Assembly: GCA_033980235.1 (NCBI GenBank)
Contig: CM067063.1
Location: 42,966,354 to 43,030,353, forward strand
DNA length: 64,000 bases
Direction of reading: 5' to 3'
Origin: Diadema setosum
Taxonomy: Eukaryota; Echinodermata; Echinoidea; Diadematoida; Diadematidae
Shown: piece by piece, positions 11,886-46,465 of the stretch
Position numbering within the stretch: the stretch's first letter is position 1
Layout of the letters: every line of letters starts with the position of its first letter
The notes under the pieces: generated by a model
Databases searched by the model: none
Seen by the model: the letters and a program-made list of their open reading frames with translations, nothing else
Told to the model about the DNA's origin: nothing
Position numbers and translations under genes: made by a program

Positions 11886-13479
11886 CAGTGGCGTATCTAG
11901 GGAAAACGGCGCCCGGGGCAAGCACGAAAATTGCGCCCCTAATTTCTGAACAAGTGTTCAACCCCAACCCCATCCCTGTAGGGACTTTAAACAAAGTCCA
12001 CATGATGCTTTTTCAAGCACTTAAAAGGGATCTTTTGAGGGTGATAGATTTTGGCTAGCGAGCTCAGCGAGCTAGCCGAAAATTTTTGTATTTCAGCTTA
12101 CAAAAATGGAATTCTTGTCATTTTTTTGCTTACCAAATCTTACAATTCTAATCAAGATATAGTGACAGCCTTATAGATATCGATTTACACCAAAATACTG
12201 AGGACTTTAAAAAAATACTCTAAATTAGTGCGCGCGAGTGAGCTGAAATTTGTAAATGTCCTCGTCATCATCACGTATTGTTCTTATCTTTTTTTTATAT
12301 AAATTTTGGCGAGCGAGCGCAGCGAGCGAGTCGAAAATGTTTGTATTTCAGCTTACAAAACATGGAATTCTTGTTATTTTTTGCTTATTAAATCTCACAA
12401 TTATAGTGACGACCTTATAGATAACGATTTATACCAACAAAGTGAGGACTTGAAAAAATACTCTAAATTAGTACGAGCGAGTGAGCCGAAATTTGTATAT
12501 TATTTCTGCGTCATCATTACGTTTTTTTCTTATCTTTTTTAATTTTTTTTGCGCCCCCTCCCCCGTATGTTCGAAATCGTTGGCGTCCTCTTTTGATCCA
12601 ATCGGCGATCGCTTCAGAACGAATGAAATTGCAGTCGCTGCTCCGTGTAACATTTTTCATGCTAAATATAAAATGACATGAGTGAACACAATAGACATTA
12701 TCATTTTGTCCGCGTCATCGTCACGTTTTGTTCTTATCTTCTTCTCTTTTTTTTATACAAAATTGGCGAGCGAGCGCAGCGAGCGAGCCGAAAATTTTTG
12801 TATTTCAGCTTACAAATCATGAAACTCTTGTCATTTTTTGCTTATTAAATCTTACAATTCTAATCAAGATATAGTGACGGCCTTATAAATAACGATTTAT
12901 ACCAACAAACTGCGGACTTGACAAAATACTATAAATTAGTACGAGCGAGTGAGCCGAAATTTGTATATTTCCGCGTCATCATTACGTTTTGTTCTTATCT
13001 TGTTTGATTTGTTGTTGTTTTTTGCGCCCCCCCCCCCCCCTATGTTCGAAATCGTTGACGCCCTCTTTTGATCCAATTGGCGATCGCTTCAGAACGAATC
13101 AAATTGCAGCCGCTGCTCCGTGAAACATTTTGCCTGCTAAATATAAAATGACATGTGTGAACACAATAGACACTGTCATTTTGTCATCATCACGTTTTGT
13201 TCTTACCTTCTTTTTTATATAATAAATTTGGCGAGCGCAGCGCAGCGAGCGAGCCGAAAATTTTTGTATTTCAGCTCACAGAACATGGAATTTTTGTGTG
13301 AACACAATAAACATTGTCATTTTGTCCGCGTCATCATCATGTTTTGTTTTTTCTTCTTCTTTTCTTTTTTTTTCTTCTTCTTCTTCGTTTTTTTTTTGTT
13401 TTTTTTTTTTGCGCCCCCAAGGAGTGGCGCCCGGGGCACGTGCCCCCCTTGCCCCCCCCCCCCCCTAGATACGCCACTG
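11886..13479. mobile_element. non-autonomous hAT-like DNA transposon, 1594 bp
   Basis: The ends CAGTGGCGTATCTAGGG are perfect 17-bp terminal inverted repeats. Both sides carry the identical 8-bp sequence ATAGTATT (11878-11885 and 13480-13487), the target-duplication length of hAT elements. Subterminal GGCGCCCGGGGCA occurs at both ends in inverse orientation. Inside are four tandem units marked by GAGCGAGC..GCAGCGAGCGAG followed by CCGAAAATTTTTGTATTTCAG. No transposase ORF. Confidence 0.85.
12040..13440. repeat. internal tandem units of the hAT-like element (~250-465 bp)
   Basis: Units start near 12050, 12308, 12766 and 13228. The second and third full units share GCCCCC runs, TATGTTCGAAATCGTTG, GATCCAAT, GGCGATCGCTTCAGAACGAAT and AAATATAAAATGACATG. 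Spacing is about 254, 458 and 464 bp. Confidence 0.75.
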
Positions 13480-14940
13480 ATAGTATTTCACATTCCCATT
13501 GAGTAGGAACATTTTTTTTTTTTTTTTACATATACATTGCTCTTAAGCTGAGGTGCGACTCTTCTCTGTTCACAAAATTACACAATATAATTGGTCTTCA
13601 AAAATGCCATGAGGGATCGCAAGATAATCAAACTATTCTACCACTACCTCTCCTCTCCTACGGCACCATATCATACACGTTCGCTTGATTATAACTTTTT
13701 TTCAGCACTGCTTAGATTCCCCTTAACTGAGACTTCAAATGACAAAGTAGATTATATTTCTAGTAACGTCGTTTAGAAATTCTATGCATCAGGCAAGAAC
13801 AAAATCTCACTTTTAAATCTTTCATTTCTAATTAGTAAATCAAATTATCACTATATCATTCGTGATTCATTGGGAGCAAAAATTTCCCCACGACAATTTA
13901 TTCTACTGTTCCCTACCCCACATTATTGTGAAAAAGACCTTTAAGGCAATGCTACTCTTGACACGTTTTCATTATGCTGCCCTCTCTCGTCAATCTATGA
14001 TGCTGCCGACTACGAATGTACCCTATCAAAATGCCTTTAGTCATATAGTATTATATTCTAGGGAATGTATTCGTTGAATGATAAACTAACTTCACATCGG
14101 TGATTTAAGGGCGTAGAAGGCCAAGCAAGCACATACCGGATATGAGATGGGACCAACGGAGAATAAACAGCTGAACAGCTGAATGGGATTTGACATCGCC
14201 ACTCCCAGGTTGGGGAACAAACGCATCTCTCTCTCTCTGCTCACTAATGATAATTAATGAAAGCAAGGTGTTTTTTTTTTTTTTTTTGTGTGTGTGTGTG
14301 TGTGTCTCAGAACACTCTCGATGGTTTGCTGTGTGTCCGATGTGTATGGCCCGTGAGAGGGAGAACCCAAATCATTTGCAGTAAAATATCAGATATCAGG
14401 ATTCTTCTGTATATGAATGTTGCACAGCTTATAGCCTGATAATATAATATGATAAAATAGCACCTCAGGACGTGTGGTGGAGTGGGGACTCTCGTTTTCT
14501 GTCATTCATGTCTTACTTGGCAGCGTTGAATCAGCATTCTACTGATGGTATATTATCGTGCTGTTGAGCTAATCAAAACCGATCGAAACATTAATCACAT
14601 TTTGCCTATACATTGACGGCCAGAATTGAAAAAGAGTAATTTGAATATGAGCGCATTTAGAGAGTAGACTTCTCTTTGGTTAAAAAAGAAATCGGTAATG
14701 AAGCAAGAATTATAATCTAATGGGGAATGAAAGTCAAATGTGCATGTGGATTGATTAATCGCAGCACATATCAGAGAAGATTGAGGAAAATTGTACGATC
14801 CGTTAATGCATAGCAACGATATAGACAACTAAAGACAATGCCACAAAATTTCATTTTTAATGAAAAAAAGCCCCTTCCTTTCCATTTACATTCCCATTCC
14901 TTGTTACTGACATGTTGAAGGTAATAATTATTATCGACCC

Positions 14941-15213
14941 TACTTTCTGAAAGACGTAAGTCAAGTGCTCTTTCATGAAGATAGAAAAGTGAAAAATGTT
15001 GAACTTTCTTTATATTTTCTTTATATAGTTTTCTATGTGTGACGCCATGATCTGTAGTAGTCTTCTCATCCAGCGTTGGCGGACCAAAAACTTCAAAAAT
15101 TCATTACTTTCAACGGATTGCCCTAATTTCCTCAATCTTCACTGATGTGCTCTGCTAACATTGCTGCATTCCCTCAATCCACATAATGTGGTTTTCATTC
15201 TCCTTCAAGAATT
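14941..15213. mobile_element. diverged half-copy of the AGGACAAG fold-back MITE
   Basis: Shares with 48110-48394 and 63300-63578 the segments TTTATATTTTCTTTATA, GTAGTAGTCTTCTCATCCAGC, CACTGATGTG and TGCTGCATTCCCTCAATCC. Its right end is decayed and the left half is missing. Confidence 0.6.
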
Positions 15214-15661
15214 ATTACAGGACACAATAATTGAGAATCACGAATAATATGGTGATAGATATCCGTCCCAAAACGTGGCAGTGACAGTTTACTTGTCACT
15301 TAAGTCAATACCTAATCTTTTTTTTTTTTCACCACTAGAATGCCAATTCATTGAGAAAAAAAAATGTAAGAGAATGGAATACAAATTAGCACAATGCGAT
15401 GTCGACAAGTAATATATGACAACAGAACTTCAAATGCTTTTTTTTTTCTTCTTTTCTGTCGCAAATTACCTTATAAAATGAAACACACAAACACTTTAAT
15501 CTAAATGATATGCACCAGTGTGCAATACAGGTTTTGTCGTCATTATCTATACAAGATAAGAGTAAATTGCAAGGGCGTGACACTGGCTTAACATCCTATA
15601 AGTCAAACGTTATCACAGAGCCTTTCACGATCAGCTCAGCTTCTTTCAATACCCATTCCGG

Positions 15662-15674
15662 GTGTGTGTCTGTG

Positions 15675-15755
<81 letters not shown>
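15662..15755. repeat. (GT)n microsatellite
   Basis: About 90 bp of GT with a few C interruptions. Confidence 0.9.
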
Positions 15756-15758
<3 letters not shown>

Positions 15759-16685
15759 TGAATGCACCTAGCTGGATGATTTTACGTTATCAGTGTGTCA
15801 TTATAAGCCAAATTATTTTTTTTTTGTCGAGTAATGCAAGTGAATTTCTCATTTCCAACATTTTTAAAGTTTATTTTGCTTACATACATCGTATTTCATA
15901 ATGAACACTTACTAACTTGCTTTATAAATATGCTGATTGGTGTTAATGATGATAATGTGAATGTCATTTACATTGATCTGTAGCTCACTTATCAGTTATA
16001 TACACGTAAGTCCTGTTTATACCCTGGTGTTGCATTGAAGTGATATTGAATGAAAGGACGTTTGGAAATGACAAACAACAACAGCATTTATTTCTTTCGT
16101 GGACCATACAATTTCCACCTCTCATTCCACATAGAGGAAGCGTCTCCCCTTACTAGTACATGGTAGGCCACTGGTTCCTGTCTCCTAGTGCCATCGACAC
16201 CATGGGGAGAGAAAGCTATCAACGAGCAGTATCTCGCTTGGTTGGTTCTCTAGCTGCTTTCATTGAGTGTTAAATACAGCGTGCTATTTCGGGGCTATTT
16301 CCTCAGCGACCGTATAATCATAAGTCACGTGAACAGAAAACACCGATGAGAATTATCATTCGGTGGGTCAAGCAGTCATCAAGTTGAAGCTGTTTTATTC
16401 ACGTATAACAAGAACGTATGATTACTGACATGATATACTTATATATTCGTACATGACTGCGTATAATGACAGATACTTATCATTTATTATAGTGCAAATG
16501 TCATCGTACTATAATATTATTCTTTAAGGGTATCGAACGTACACGCGACAAGGTTGAGCCGTGTAGCTTGTCTGGTTGTCAGAATCAAAGACGGAGAATG
16601 GAGAGCGAGAGAGTGTTGTTCAGGATGGGAAATAACAGTGACCTTTCAACTGAGAACGAATTAGATGATAAGTTATTACATTGTC

Positions 16686-16686
<1 letters not shown>

Positions 16687-16751
<65 letters not shown>

Positions 16752-16772
16752 TAGATAGATAGGTAGATAGAT
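16687..16772. repeat. (TAGA)n microsatellite
   Basis: About 20 tetranucleotide units. Confidence 0.9.
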
Positions 16773-17214
16773 AAAGAGAGAGATGTATATAGGGGATGAT
16801 AGTCATGTCGATGAACTTCCAAATATAAAGCTGTAGGGAAGAAGCGAGAGAAAAGGAGAGAGGAAGAGAGAGGATTGAGAAAAAGAGATGCTAACCCCAA
16901 AAGACGCTAAGGTGTGATGGCGTCAAACCTCCTACTCCTCCACCTGCCCTGGATGCCTAAAGTGACCAAAGCACCGTCTACAACTCCAGCTAGGCGACAG
17001 TAACAAGAGCTCATTGAATTCCATTAAATAATTTCATGAATATACGCCGGTTTCATTTTCTCTTATTAATTCGCCTTGAATATAGTAATACCTCCAGTCT
17101 CTTGGAAACCATGACTAATGAAGTCTCGTTGGCAACACTGGTACCTGCATGTCGACTCTGTAATTTGGCGTTATGTTTGATTAGCATAAGCACTGTTTGA
17201 GCACAGATTGTTTG

Positions 17215-17337
17215 ACAAGGTAAGCGCGCATGCACGCTGTGGCGTCACCGTCCCGTCACACTTTGCCCCGCGGTGCTTCCAGACAACGACGTTACTCCTA
17301 GAATGACCTCGACCGATGACTACCACTGACTCTAAAC
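17215..17337 (+). promoter_or_regulatory. putative promoter / 5' UTR of the alpha-arrestin gene with two upstream ORFs
   Basis: A short CpG-rich patch precedes the start codon, with GCGCGCATGCAC resembling an NRF1 site and TGGCGTCACC resembling a CRE half-site. No TATA box is evident. Two out-of-frame ATGs precede the main start. The one at 17303 opens a 9-codon uORF closing at 17329. The one at 17316 opens an ORF that overlaps the main start. Whether they are transcribed depends on the unknown transcription start. Confidence 0.4.
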
Positions 17338-40229
<22,892 letters not shown>

Positions 40230-40941
40230 CTACGTCTCATACACGCAAGCATGCACACTTGCATCCACACCTTTACCTGCAGACTTCCATATTTCACAGT
40301 AAATAATTTTCTTGGCTCGTACACAGCTGTTTCACTCATATCATGCTACAGACGCCAAGTTTTGCCACTGAAATATGTCTCTACTTACTGTTAAAAGAAG
40401 ATTCATGTAACTTTATGTAAACCCAACAAAAAGGAAGTGAAAAACTGTGACTGAGGTGTGTTTAAGGCTGTTGTCATGATCATGTAATAATGTCAACAAA
40501 GGATGCCTACACCCCTCCTCATGGATAGAAAGGGGGATGACGAATGATACATTAATCACTGCAATATTTGGGAACTTGCTATCACGATTTAGTACCAAGC
40601 CTTCAAAACTATGCTTTAATTGATATACATAATTATCATCAGCCATTAGTCCCTGATAAGTCGATAGCTTTTGTGTTTCATTCATTAACTTGTTTCTTCA
40701 ACCACGCTGACAGTTTGAGCCGAACTTTGACAAACTCTAATCTGGTCCTCAGTCAAATTTGTGCAAGTACCTTCTTCACAAGAAGCCATTCGCCAATCAT
40801 TCTTGTGTTCTTGACAAAGGCAGTATTTAAGTTATTACTAGAAGTGAATATGTGAGTGTTGAATGTGATGCAAGATTTGAAAACATTAATTCGTGTTCTT
40901 CATGTTGAATGAATACTAGCATTATGAAAAGCGTATATAAA

Positions 40942-41310
40942 ACAAACAAAGATAATCATGAGTAAGTTAAAGAACACATTATCAACTCACTTTCGAATTG
41001 AGGTATATTGAGCTATGAAACTGACGAAATTCTCTTCTTGTCAACACTTAGCATTTTAAATTTGTGGTGTTTCCCGAATAGGGCTCCTCTCTTTAACATG
41101 CGATCTGATCTGACTGAAAGCGTTATTTCCTATGTCCATCATGTAAGCTACCGTCCTGCATGTAGGCTTCACAATCATGACAATGAAAATCACATAAATC
41201 ACATAATGCAGGTCATATCATACTTGTCTAGCAAATAAACCACCATACAAATAAACCACGAAAGCTTACAAACTGAAATATGTGAAGTCAAGAGTGATAT
41301 TAAGTCACAT
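40942..41310 (+). repeat. segment duplicated in inverse orientation at 54648-55011
   Basis: About 370 bp match the reverse complement of the distal block with only a handful of differences; I count three in the parts compared directly. A 76-codon open frame (41008-41238) is identical at the protein level in both copies, with at least one silent change (GTC/GTG). Confidence 0.9.
41234..41255 (+). promoter_or_regulatory. candidate polyadenylation signals of the alpha-arrestin gene
   Basis: Two AATAAA hexamers (41234-41239 and 41250-41255) lie about 1 kb after the stop codon and would give a 3' UTR of about 1.0 kb. Further AATAAA hexamers downstream (near 41401 and 41637) are alternatives. The signals sit inside the block copied to 54.65-55.02 kb. 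Confidence 0.4.
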
Positions 41311-42643
41311 TTTGTAAGAAATTGAATAGTATGCTGCTACAACTACCGTTACCTTGATCAAGGTTATATTTCAGAGTTTCATGAGAAGGCTTTTGTCTGC
41401 AATAAACAATATAATCATAATGAAATAATCAATTCGAAGTCTTCAAAAAAAAAAAGGATTAACAGATTACCACTATGTTACTGATAAAGAAGAATTTGAT
41501 AATCAAACAATGAAACAGTTATATCTATTCCCGTGTGGTAATTTGACATGATTATAAACATCAATTACCATCGTGTTTTGTGTATTCATGTCACATAATT
41601 CTAATATATCAATAAGACTGTCTTCTGATGTTATGTAAATAAAGGAAAGTCCGATCTCAATGCAGTTTGTCTATATAATGGTTGAATGTGAACGTAAACA
41701 CACACGCACACACAGTACACACAGGCATGCGTATAATTATGTGTATGAGTGTAATGAAAAGAGGATTAATTGGTTGACTTGGAATTACGTTATGTAGCTT
41801 TCGTTGAGATACATTCGACTTCGCTGCAACCGCAGATCTGGGAACGTTATGAGTGTACTGCGTTTTAGATACTGAAACAAATGGTGCATTCTTTGTCAAG
41901 CACCTTTCGAGACTGTAAATCACTCACATACATGTTTACCCTTTTTTTACTACCTATGCAGAAATCTCATGAGAGTATAAAATCTTATAGCCTTGTGTAT
42001 AGAATAGATTGAACGACCATGAACTAGTAAAACAAGTTGTCACCGCCTAATGCTGAAAGTTGTTGATTCTTATGTTCATCAACATAGTTTGAAATTATAG
42101 GACAAATTAAAAAAAACGAAGTTCATCTGGGCATAAAGTGTTCCATTTTATTCAAATTTGCCCGTTCAGCAATACCGAAGTGAGAAGGTTCAGATTTAGA
42201 ATAAGGTGAAAGTGAGATGAAGTCAATCCCTAAATATTACAGGACTTTCGTAGGGACATTATTGCAATTTTTCAAGAACAATCCCAATTTGCGTATTGAT
42301 ATAATTATAGACCCCTTCACGTTGCTTGGAATATTGTTTAGGGTTTACTACTCTGCATGTTAGTTACTAGTCTGATGTTGTCATAACTCAGAAACAGCCC
42401 CACAAAGATTTACATCCCCATTAAATGATTCTGACTAGTGCCCATCCCCCCCCCCCCATCCATCTATATAGTCAAAAGTATGCAGTTTGAGTATGATGGC
42501 TGAAGATCAAACAGCCTTGTTTCAAGGTATAATGAAATGGTAATAAAAGTTAACCAATGAGAAAGCATCCACGTTTATGTTGAGAAATAAAACGTTCGCT
42601 AGTATGTAACACCAATACGATTTGTGGCTGTAAGATAACAAGG

Positions 42644-43510
42644 TTAACATCGTGCGGGGTTGGCTCGTAATGGACGTGGGTATGGTCGCCACCTTACGTC
42701 CTTCTTCCTGATGTGTTTCATCCCAGCAACTTGCTTATCAAAGAATTTGTGAAAGTCCTTCACTTGCGATAGGAGACCATGGCATACGGATTGCAGCTTC
42801 CACGGACTGCATGTCATAAAAGACTTACTAGGATCTGTTTTGGTGAATGAGTAAGAAGGGAGTGTTTGTGCCGAAGAGCAAGGAGTTTGAAGCAGGGACT
42901 CAATTTTTTGCCGTTTAACAATTATCTGGACCTCATCCATCGTTCCCTCTGCACCGTAATCTACTTTGCGTTTCAGTTCGTTTGTTCTGACTTCATTTTC
43001 ACGACTGATATTATCGTGTTCTGTTGAGATTTGCCCATTCAATGTCATAGTGCACTGGAAGCGGATGGCAAGCTCATTTCCTTCACTCTCCTGCTCGCTA
43101 ATGTAACAAGGTCCAATATGAGGGGAGTCCGTGAGATCTACGTCCTCTCGAAGACACAGCCGGGTTTGTCCAACATCATGTTTGGTCACATGATCAAGGT
43201 TAGTGTCATGACAAAGGTCATTATCTTGTGAGTTATTTACGGTACATCTCCACATCCAGGCAACTTCCATCTTACTTGGCTTTTTCTTCAATATTGCAAA
43301 CTCTTCTTTCCACAATTTCTCTTCCTGTGTCTTCGTTGTTTCATGCTCGTTACTTTCTTTTTGGTGGGCGTGCCGCGTTGACGATCGTGGACTGAGGATG
43401 TTTGTCGCTGAGGATGAGGACAAGAACATGCGTTGACGACGTTGTGATGGTCGGTAAACCTCGACCATCATCGTATCAGATCGACTGTGAGTAAGGCATG
43501 GAGTCGACAT
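42644..43510 (-). CDS. unrecognised 288-residue protein, possibly nuclear
   Basis: A single open frame of 288 codons from ATG (43510) to stop (42644), far longer than other ORFs of comparable composition here and not low-complexity. I do not recognise the family. The N-terminus (1-60) is basic and Ser-rich; 61-80 is Lys/Glu-rich (KTQEEKLWKEEF); KRK at 180-182 and KRQK at 199-202 form a bipartite nuclear-localisation-like pair; the C-terminus (265-288) is basic (HIRKKDVRWRPYPRPLR). There is no signal peptide or membrane segment. The frame stays open about 35 codons upstream of the ATG, and an acceptor-like CCAG lies at about 43585, so a 5' exon is possible. Convergent with the alpha-arrestin gene. 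An AATAAA on this strand is at 42152-42147. Confidence 0.5.
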   Translation of the reverse strand: MSTPCLTHSRSDTMMVEVYRPSQRRQRMFLSSSSATNILSPRSSTRHAHQKESNEHETTKTQEEKLWKEEFAILKKKPSKMEVAWMWRCTVNNSQDNDLCHDTNLDHVTKHDVGQTRLCLREDVDLTDSPHIGPCYISEQESEGNELAIRFQCTMTLNGQISTEHDNISRENEVRTNELKRKVDYGAEGTMDEVQIIVKRQKIESLLQTPCSSAQTLPSYSFTKTDPSKSFMTCSPWKLQSVCHGLLSQVKDFHKFFDKQVAGMKHIRKKDVRWRPYPRPLRANPARC

Positions 43511-43712
43511 GATGAAGATGGAGCTCTCCCATTGAAATGTTGCTAGTTCACGATGTGCTATCTCTTCTCTCAGGCTGGACTTATTGTATACACCTCACAT
43601 CGTGTCCATGACGCTTGCAATATTCTTGACTATTGAAAATTCGCACTCCAAGGTACTTGATTTCAGCTCAACCAGAAACATACCTACAGTGGATAAAAAA
43701 AAAAAGCACACA

Positions 43713-43752
<40 letters not shown>

Positions 43753-45050
43753 TGTGAATGGCACAGTGAATTACAAATAAGAGATCCCCATCAAGGGCTA
43801 CACAGGACACAGTAGAGGGCAATAATGAATAACCTCCATCAATAAAAGAAAAGCTAAACAAGCTGTATTTTCTTTTGAATAGAACACGTTTCAGTCAGGT
43901 TTTACATGAGTATGGATCAGATCAACAACCATGAATACAGAAAATGAATAGGTAAACTTATGACCTTTCTTACTTACTGTAGAATAGCGGTGCCAAAGTT
44001 TCATAAATCATGAGAATCTGATCGTAACCCTTCATGCAGACTTATCTTCGAACTTTAGGCAGCACTTGATAGACATGTGAAATGGATTTAGAAAATAATG
44101 TAACTTGCATTACAGGCCAACAGTAGGGAAGGAGGGGACGATCCCCCGAACACCCCCTCCTCCCCCCTGGCGAGCAGGGATCGCTTGAACAAAAGTGATC
44201 TGCACTTTAAAAGATATACCCCATGCCATGCACGGAGTATACTCAGTGGGGCAGGGGGTTAGCAGTTGCCCCTGATTTTTTTTTTCAAATCCTTTTTTCT
44301 TTTTTCTTTATATACTCCATTCTCAGATTATCAAATACAAAGTAATCTCAGCAAATTTATGTGAAAGTCATTGAACAATTGAAAATTAGTTGATTTGTGT
44401 ATTTTGCAACATAGATAACCAACGTATTGTACGATGTCGCCAATTTGTTTTGTTTTGTTAGAAAACTTACCCCCAAAGTCCGCACCAAATCGTTACATTT
44501 CTAAAAATGTGAAAGGTCCCTCGTGAGGAGGGGGGGGGGGGGGAACGGGAAACCCCCATCAAAACCCTCCCTAAAATTGTGTTTTAATGTAGATGCTAAT
44601 TCTAATCTTCTTATGAAATCTAGCGAAATGAACATACTTCAAAAATGTATAAAATTAGTATAGTCAGAACATAAGCTATTATAAAATGGCACCCCCTCAT
44701 GACTACACAGCTCCAGTTTATCCTAGTATAGCTTCGTGTAAGAGCTGCTGCAAGGGATTACTGCAGCAAGGTATCAAGGTAAAAGAGAGAAAGAAAAAAC
44801 TCTCAAAACATTAAGGCATGGAATTGAGTAGACATTATTTATAATTTTAACAGGTAAACAAATGAGTACTAAAGAGATAAGAATGAACGTATACTTACTT
44901 TATGGTCAGTTTTGACATTATTTTTCTGTGGATGATTACATGTTTTCTTGATTAATAGGGATGAAGTAACCTTCCTCTCCGGCCATGTCCCACACCGCCA
45001 GCCTCTGTGTCCTTCTCCTATCTAGCTCTCCGTATGTACTGGTGGTATAC
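43511..45050. other. upstream region of the orphan ORF, no other gene seen
   Basis: Contains a (CA)n tract (43706-43750), a C-rich patch at 44150-44170 and a G-run at 44530-44543. A short open frame on the - strand at 44969-45085 is discussed as a finding. Confidence 0.5.
43706..43750. repeat. (CA)n microsatellite
   Basis: About 22 CA units following an A-run. Confidence 0.9.
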
Positions 45051-45054
45051 TCGT

Positions 45055-45205
45055 AGAATGTATTGTAGAGGCGCCGTAGGCGAGGGGCCGGCCGGCCATG
45101 TCAAGTGTTAGTAATGTGAGGTCATGAATCACGCGTAGCAACAAACGCGCAAACGCGCAGACGCGCATGACCTTTCACGCATGCGCATTAGCCGATTCTC
45201 GTACA
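45055..45205. promoter_or_regulatory. CpG-rich patch with NRF1-like site, candidate promoter
   Basis: A local cluster of CpGs in otherwise AT-rich DNA: GGCGCCGTAGGCG, GGCCGGCCGGCC, repeated AAACGCGC motifs, and CACGCATGCGCATT, which fits the NRF1 palindrome. It lies 1.5 kb upstream (in - strand sense) of the orphan ORF and could be its promoter. No transcription start evidence. Confidence 0.3.
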
Positions 45206-45307
45206 AAGCACCCACTGTCGAGTATCAATAGGTCGTAAATTTCTCTTTCTCCATTTTCCCCTCTTTATCTGCTAATTTAACAACATACACATATGATATA
45301 TACTAAA

Positions 45308-45369
<62 letters not shown>
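45308..45369. repeat. (GA)n microsatellite
   Basis: About 30 GA units with one GT interruption. Confidence 0.9.
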
Positions 45370-45371
<2 letters not shown>

Positions 45372-46420
45372 ACGCACATAAAGGAAATAAGAGACAATAC
45401 AATGGACTGAAATTTTATTGCCTAGGTATAAACATGAATACGCAAATAGTACCCTGTCAGTATGTAAAAAGTTAAAAACACCACGAGCATAAGATATTAG
45501 CAGGTTTCATATTTACCAACAACATACATGAAAGAATATGCACTTTGACAGTGTTGTGCATTTGCTTCCTGCACTAAGTCCGTCAAAACGTTTTTAAAAT
45601 CTTCATGTATTCTTGTATAGATATATAAACATTAAGATAGATAGAAATAAATGAAAATTAGTCCGAAATCAAGGTAAATGGAAATAGGGATCCTGCAAAT
45701 TTATGTACTACATACAAGTAATTGAGACATTCATAGAGGATTAGAACACACTGTTATTATAAGTATGCAAGAAATAGCAACAGATTTTAGAAATCGTGTT
45801 CATTTATCAAGGAGAAGTTGACGAATTGCATTTTGATATCAGTCAGCGGCTTCAAATAATTTGAAGACTAATTGAAAAGATTTGGCACAACTTTGTTTGC
45901 CGTTAAAATCTCTTCACGCTGATCTATAGGTCAAAAAACAAAACAAAAGCAAAACGAATCAAGATGCGAGTTTCTTCACTTTGTCTCCCTCTACAAATTA
46001 AATTTGTTAGGATCGCAACTGCTGATCTGTAAATTAAGAAACTCGCATCTGAACCTTCACCCCTCTGAATAATATCTTTCTTTCATTTAAAACGAATCAA
46101 ATTCTGCTATTGGACTCCTCTACAGCTCTCAATATAACACTTCAATGCAAGGCTGAGTGATCCACATGTCCATATTAATGAACACGAAATGTATTACGTC
46201 TCTTGCCCTCTCAGATTAAAAGTCCCAACTTATGTGATTGCTTGAATACGAATGACGTAGTATAATCATTGTACACTCATTACCCGTTTGATCTACAACA
46301 TTCAATTATAGAAGATACCATTAAGGCAGTAGAATGTCCGAGTAACAGTTCATGTCAAATTGTGCTCTCTATTGAGATGAATTGCATGAATAAATTGTGT
46401 TATTATGTAACCAAGGGGCT

Positions 46421-46465
<45 letters not shown>

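Larger units (their letters stand above)
13488..17214. other. intergenic stretch with microsatellites and a MITE fragment
   Basis: Contains (GT)n at 14287-14305, a MITE half-copy at 14941-15213, (GT)n at 15662-15755 and (TAGA)n at 16687-16772. No exon or RNA gene I can support in the remaining sequence. Confidence 0.5.
40230..42643. other. 3' region of the alpha-arrestin gene and intergenic DNA
   Basis: Probable 3' UTR to about 41.27 kb (see polyadenylation signals). From 40942 to 41310 the sequence is duplicated in inverted orientation at 54.65-55.01 kb. 41.3-42.6 kb shows no gene. The pair of convergent genes would have their 3' ends here: an AATAAA on the - strand lies at 42147-42152. Confidence 0.5.

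Noticed and set aside
13153..13506. 117-codon ORF over the right end of the hAT-like element
   Set aside because: Phe-rich from T-runs and Pro-rich from C-runs; no coding signal.
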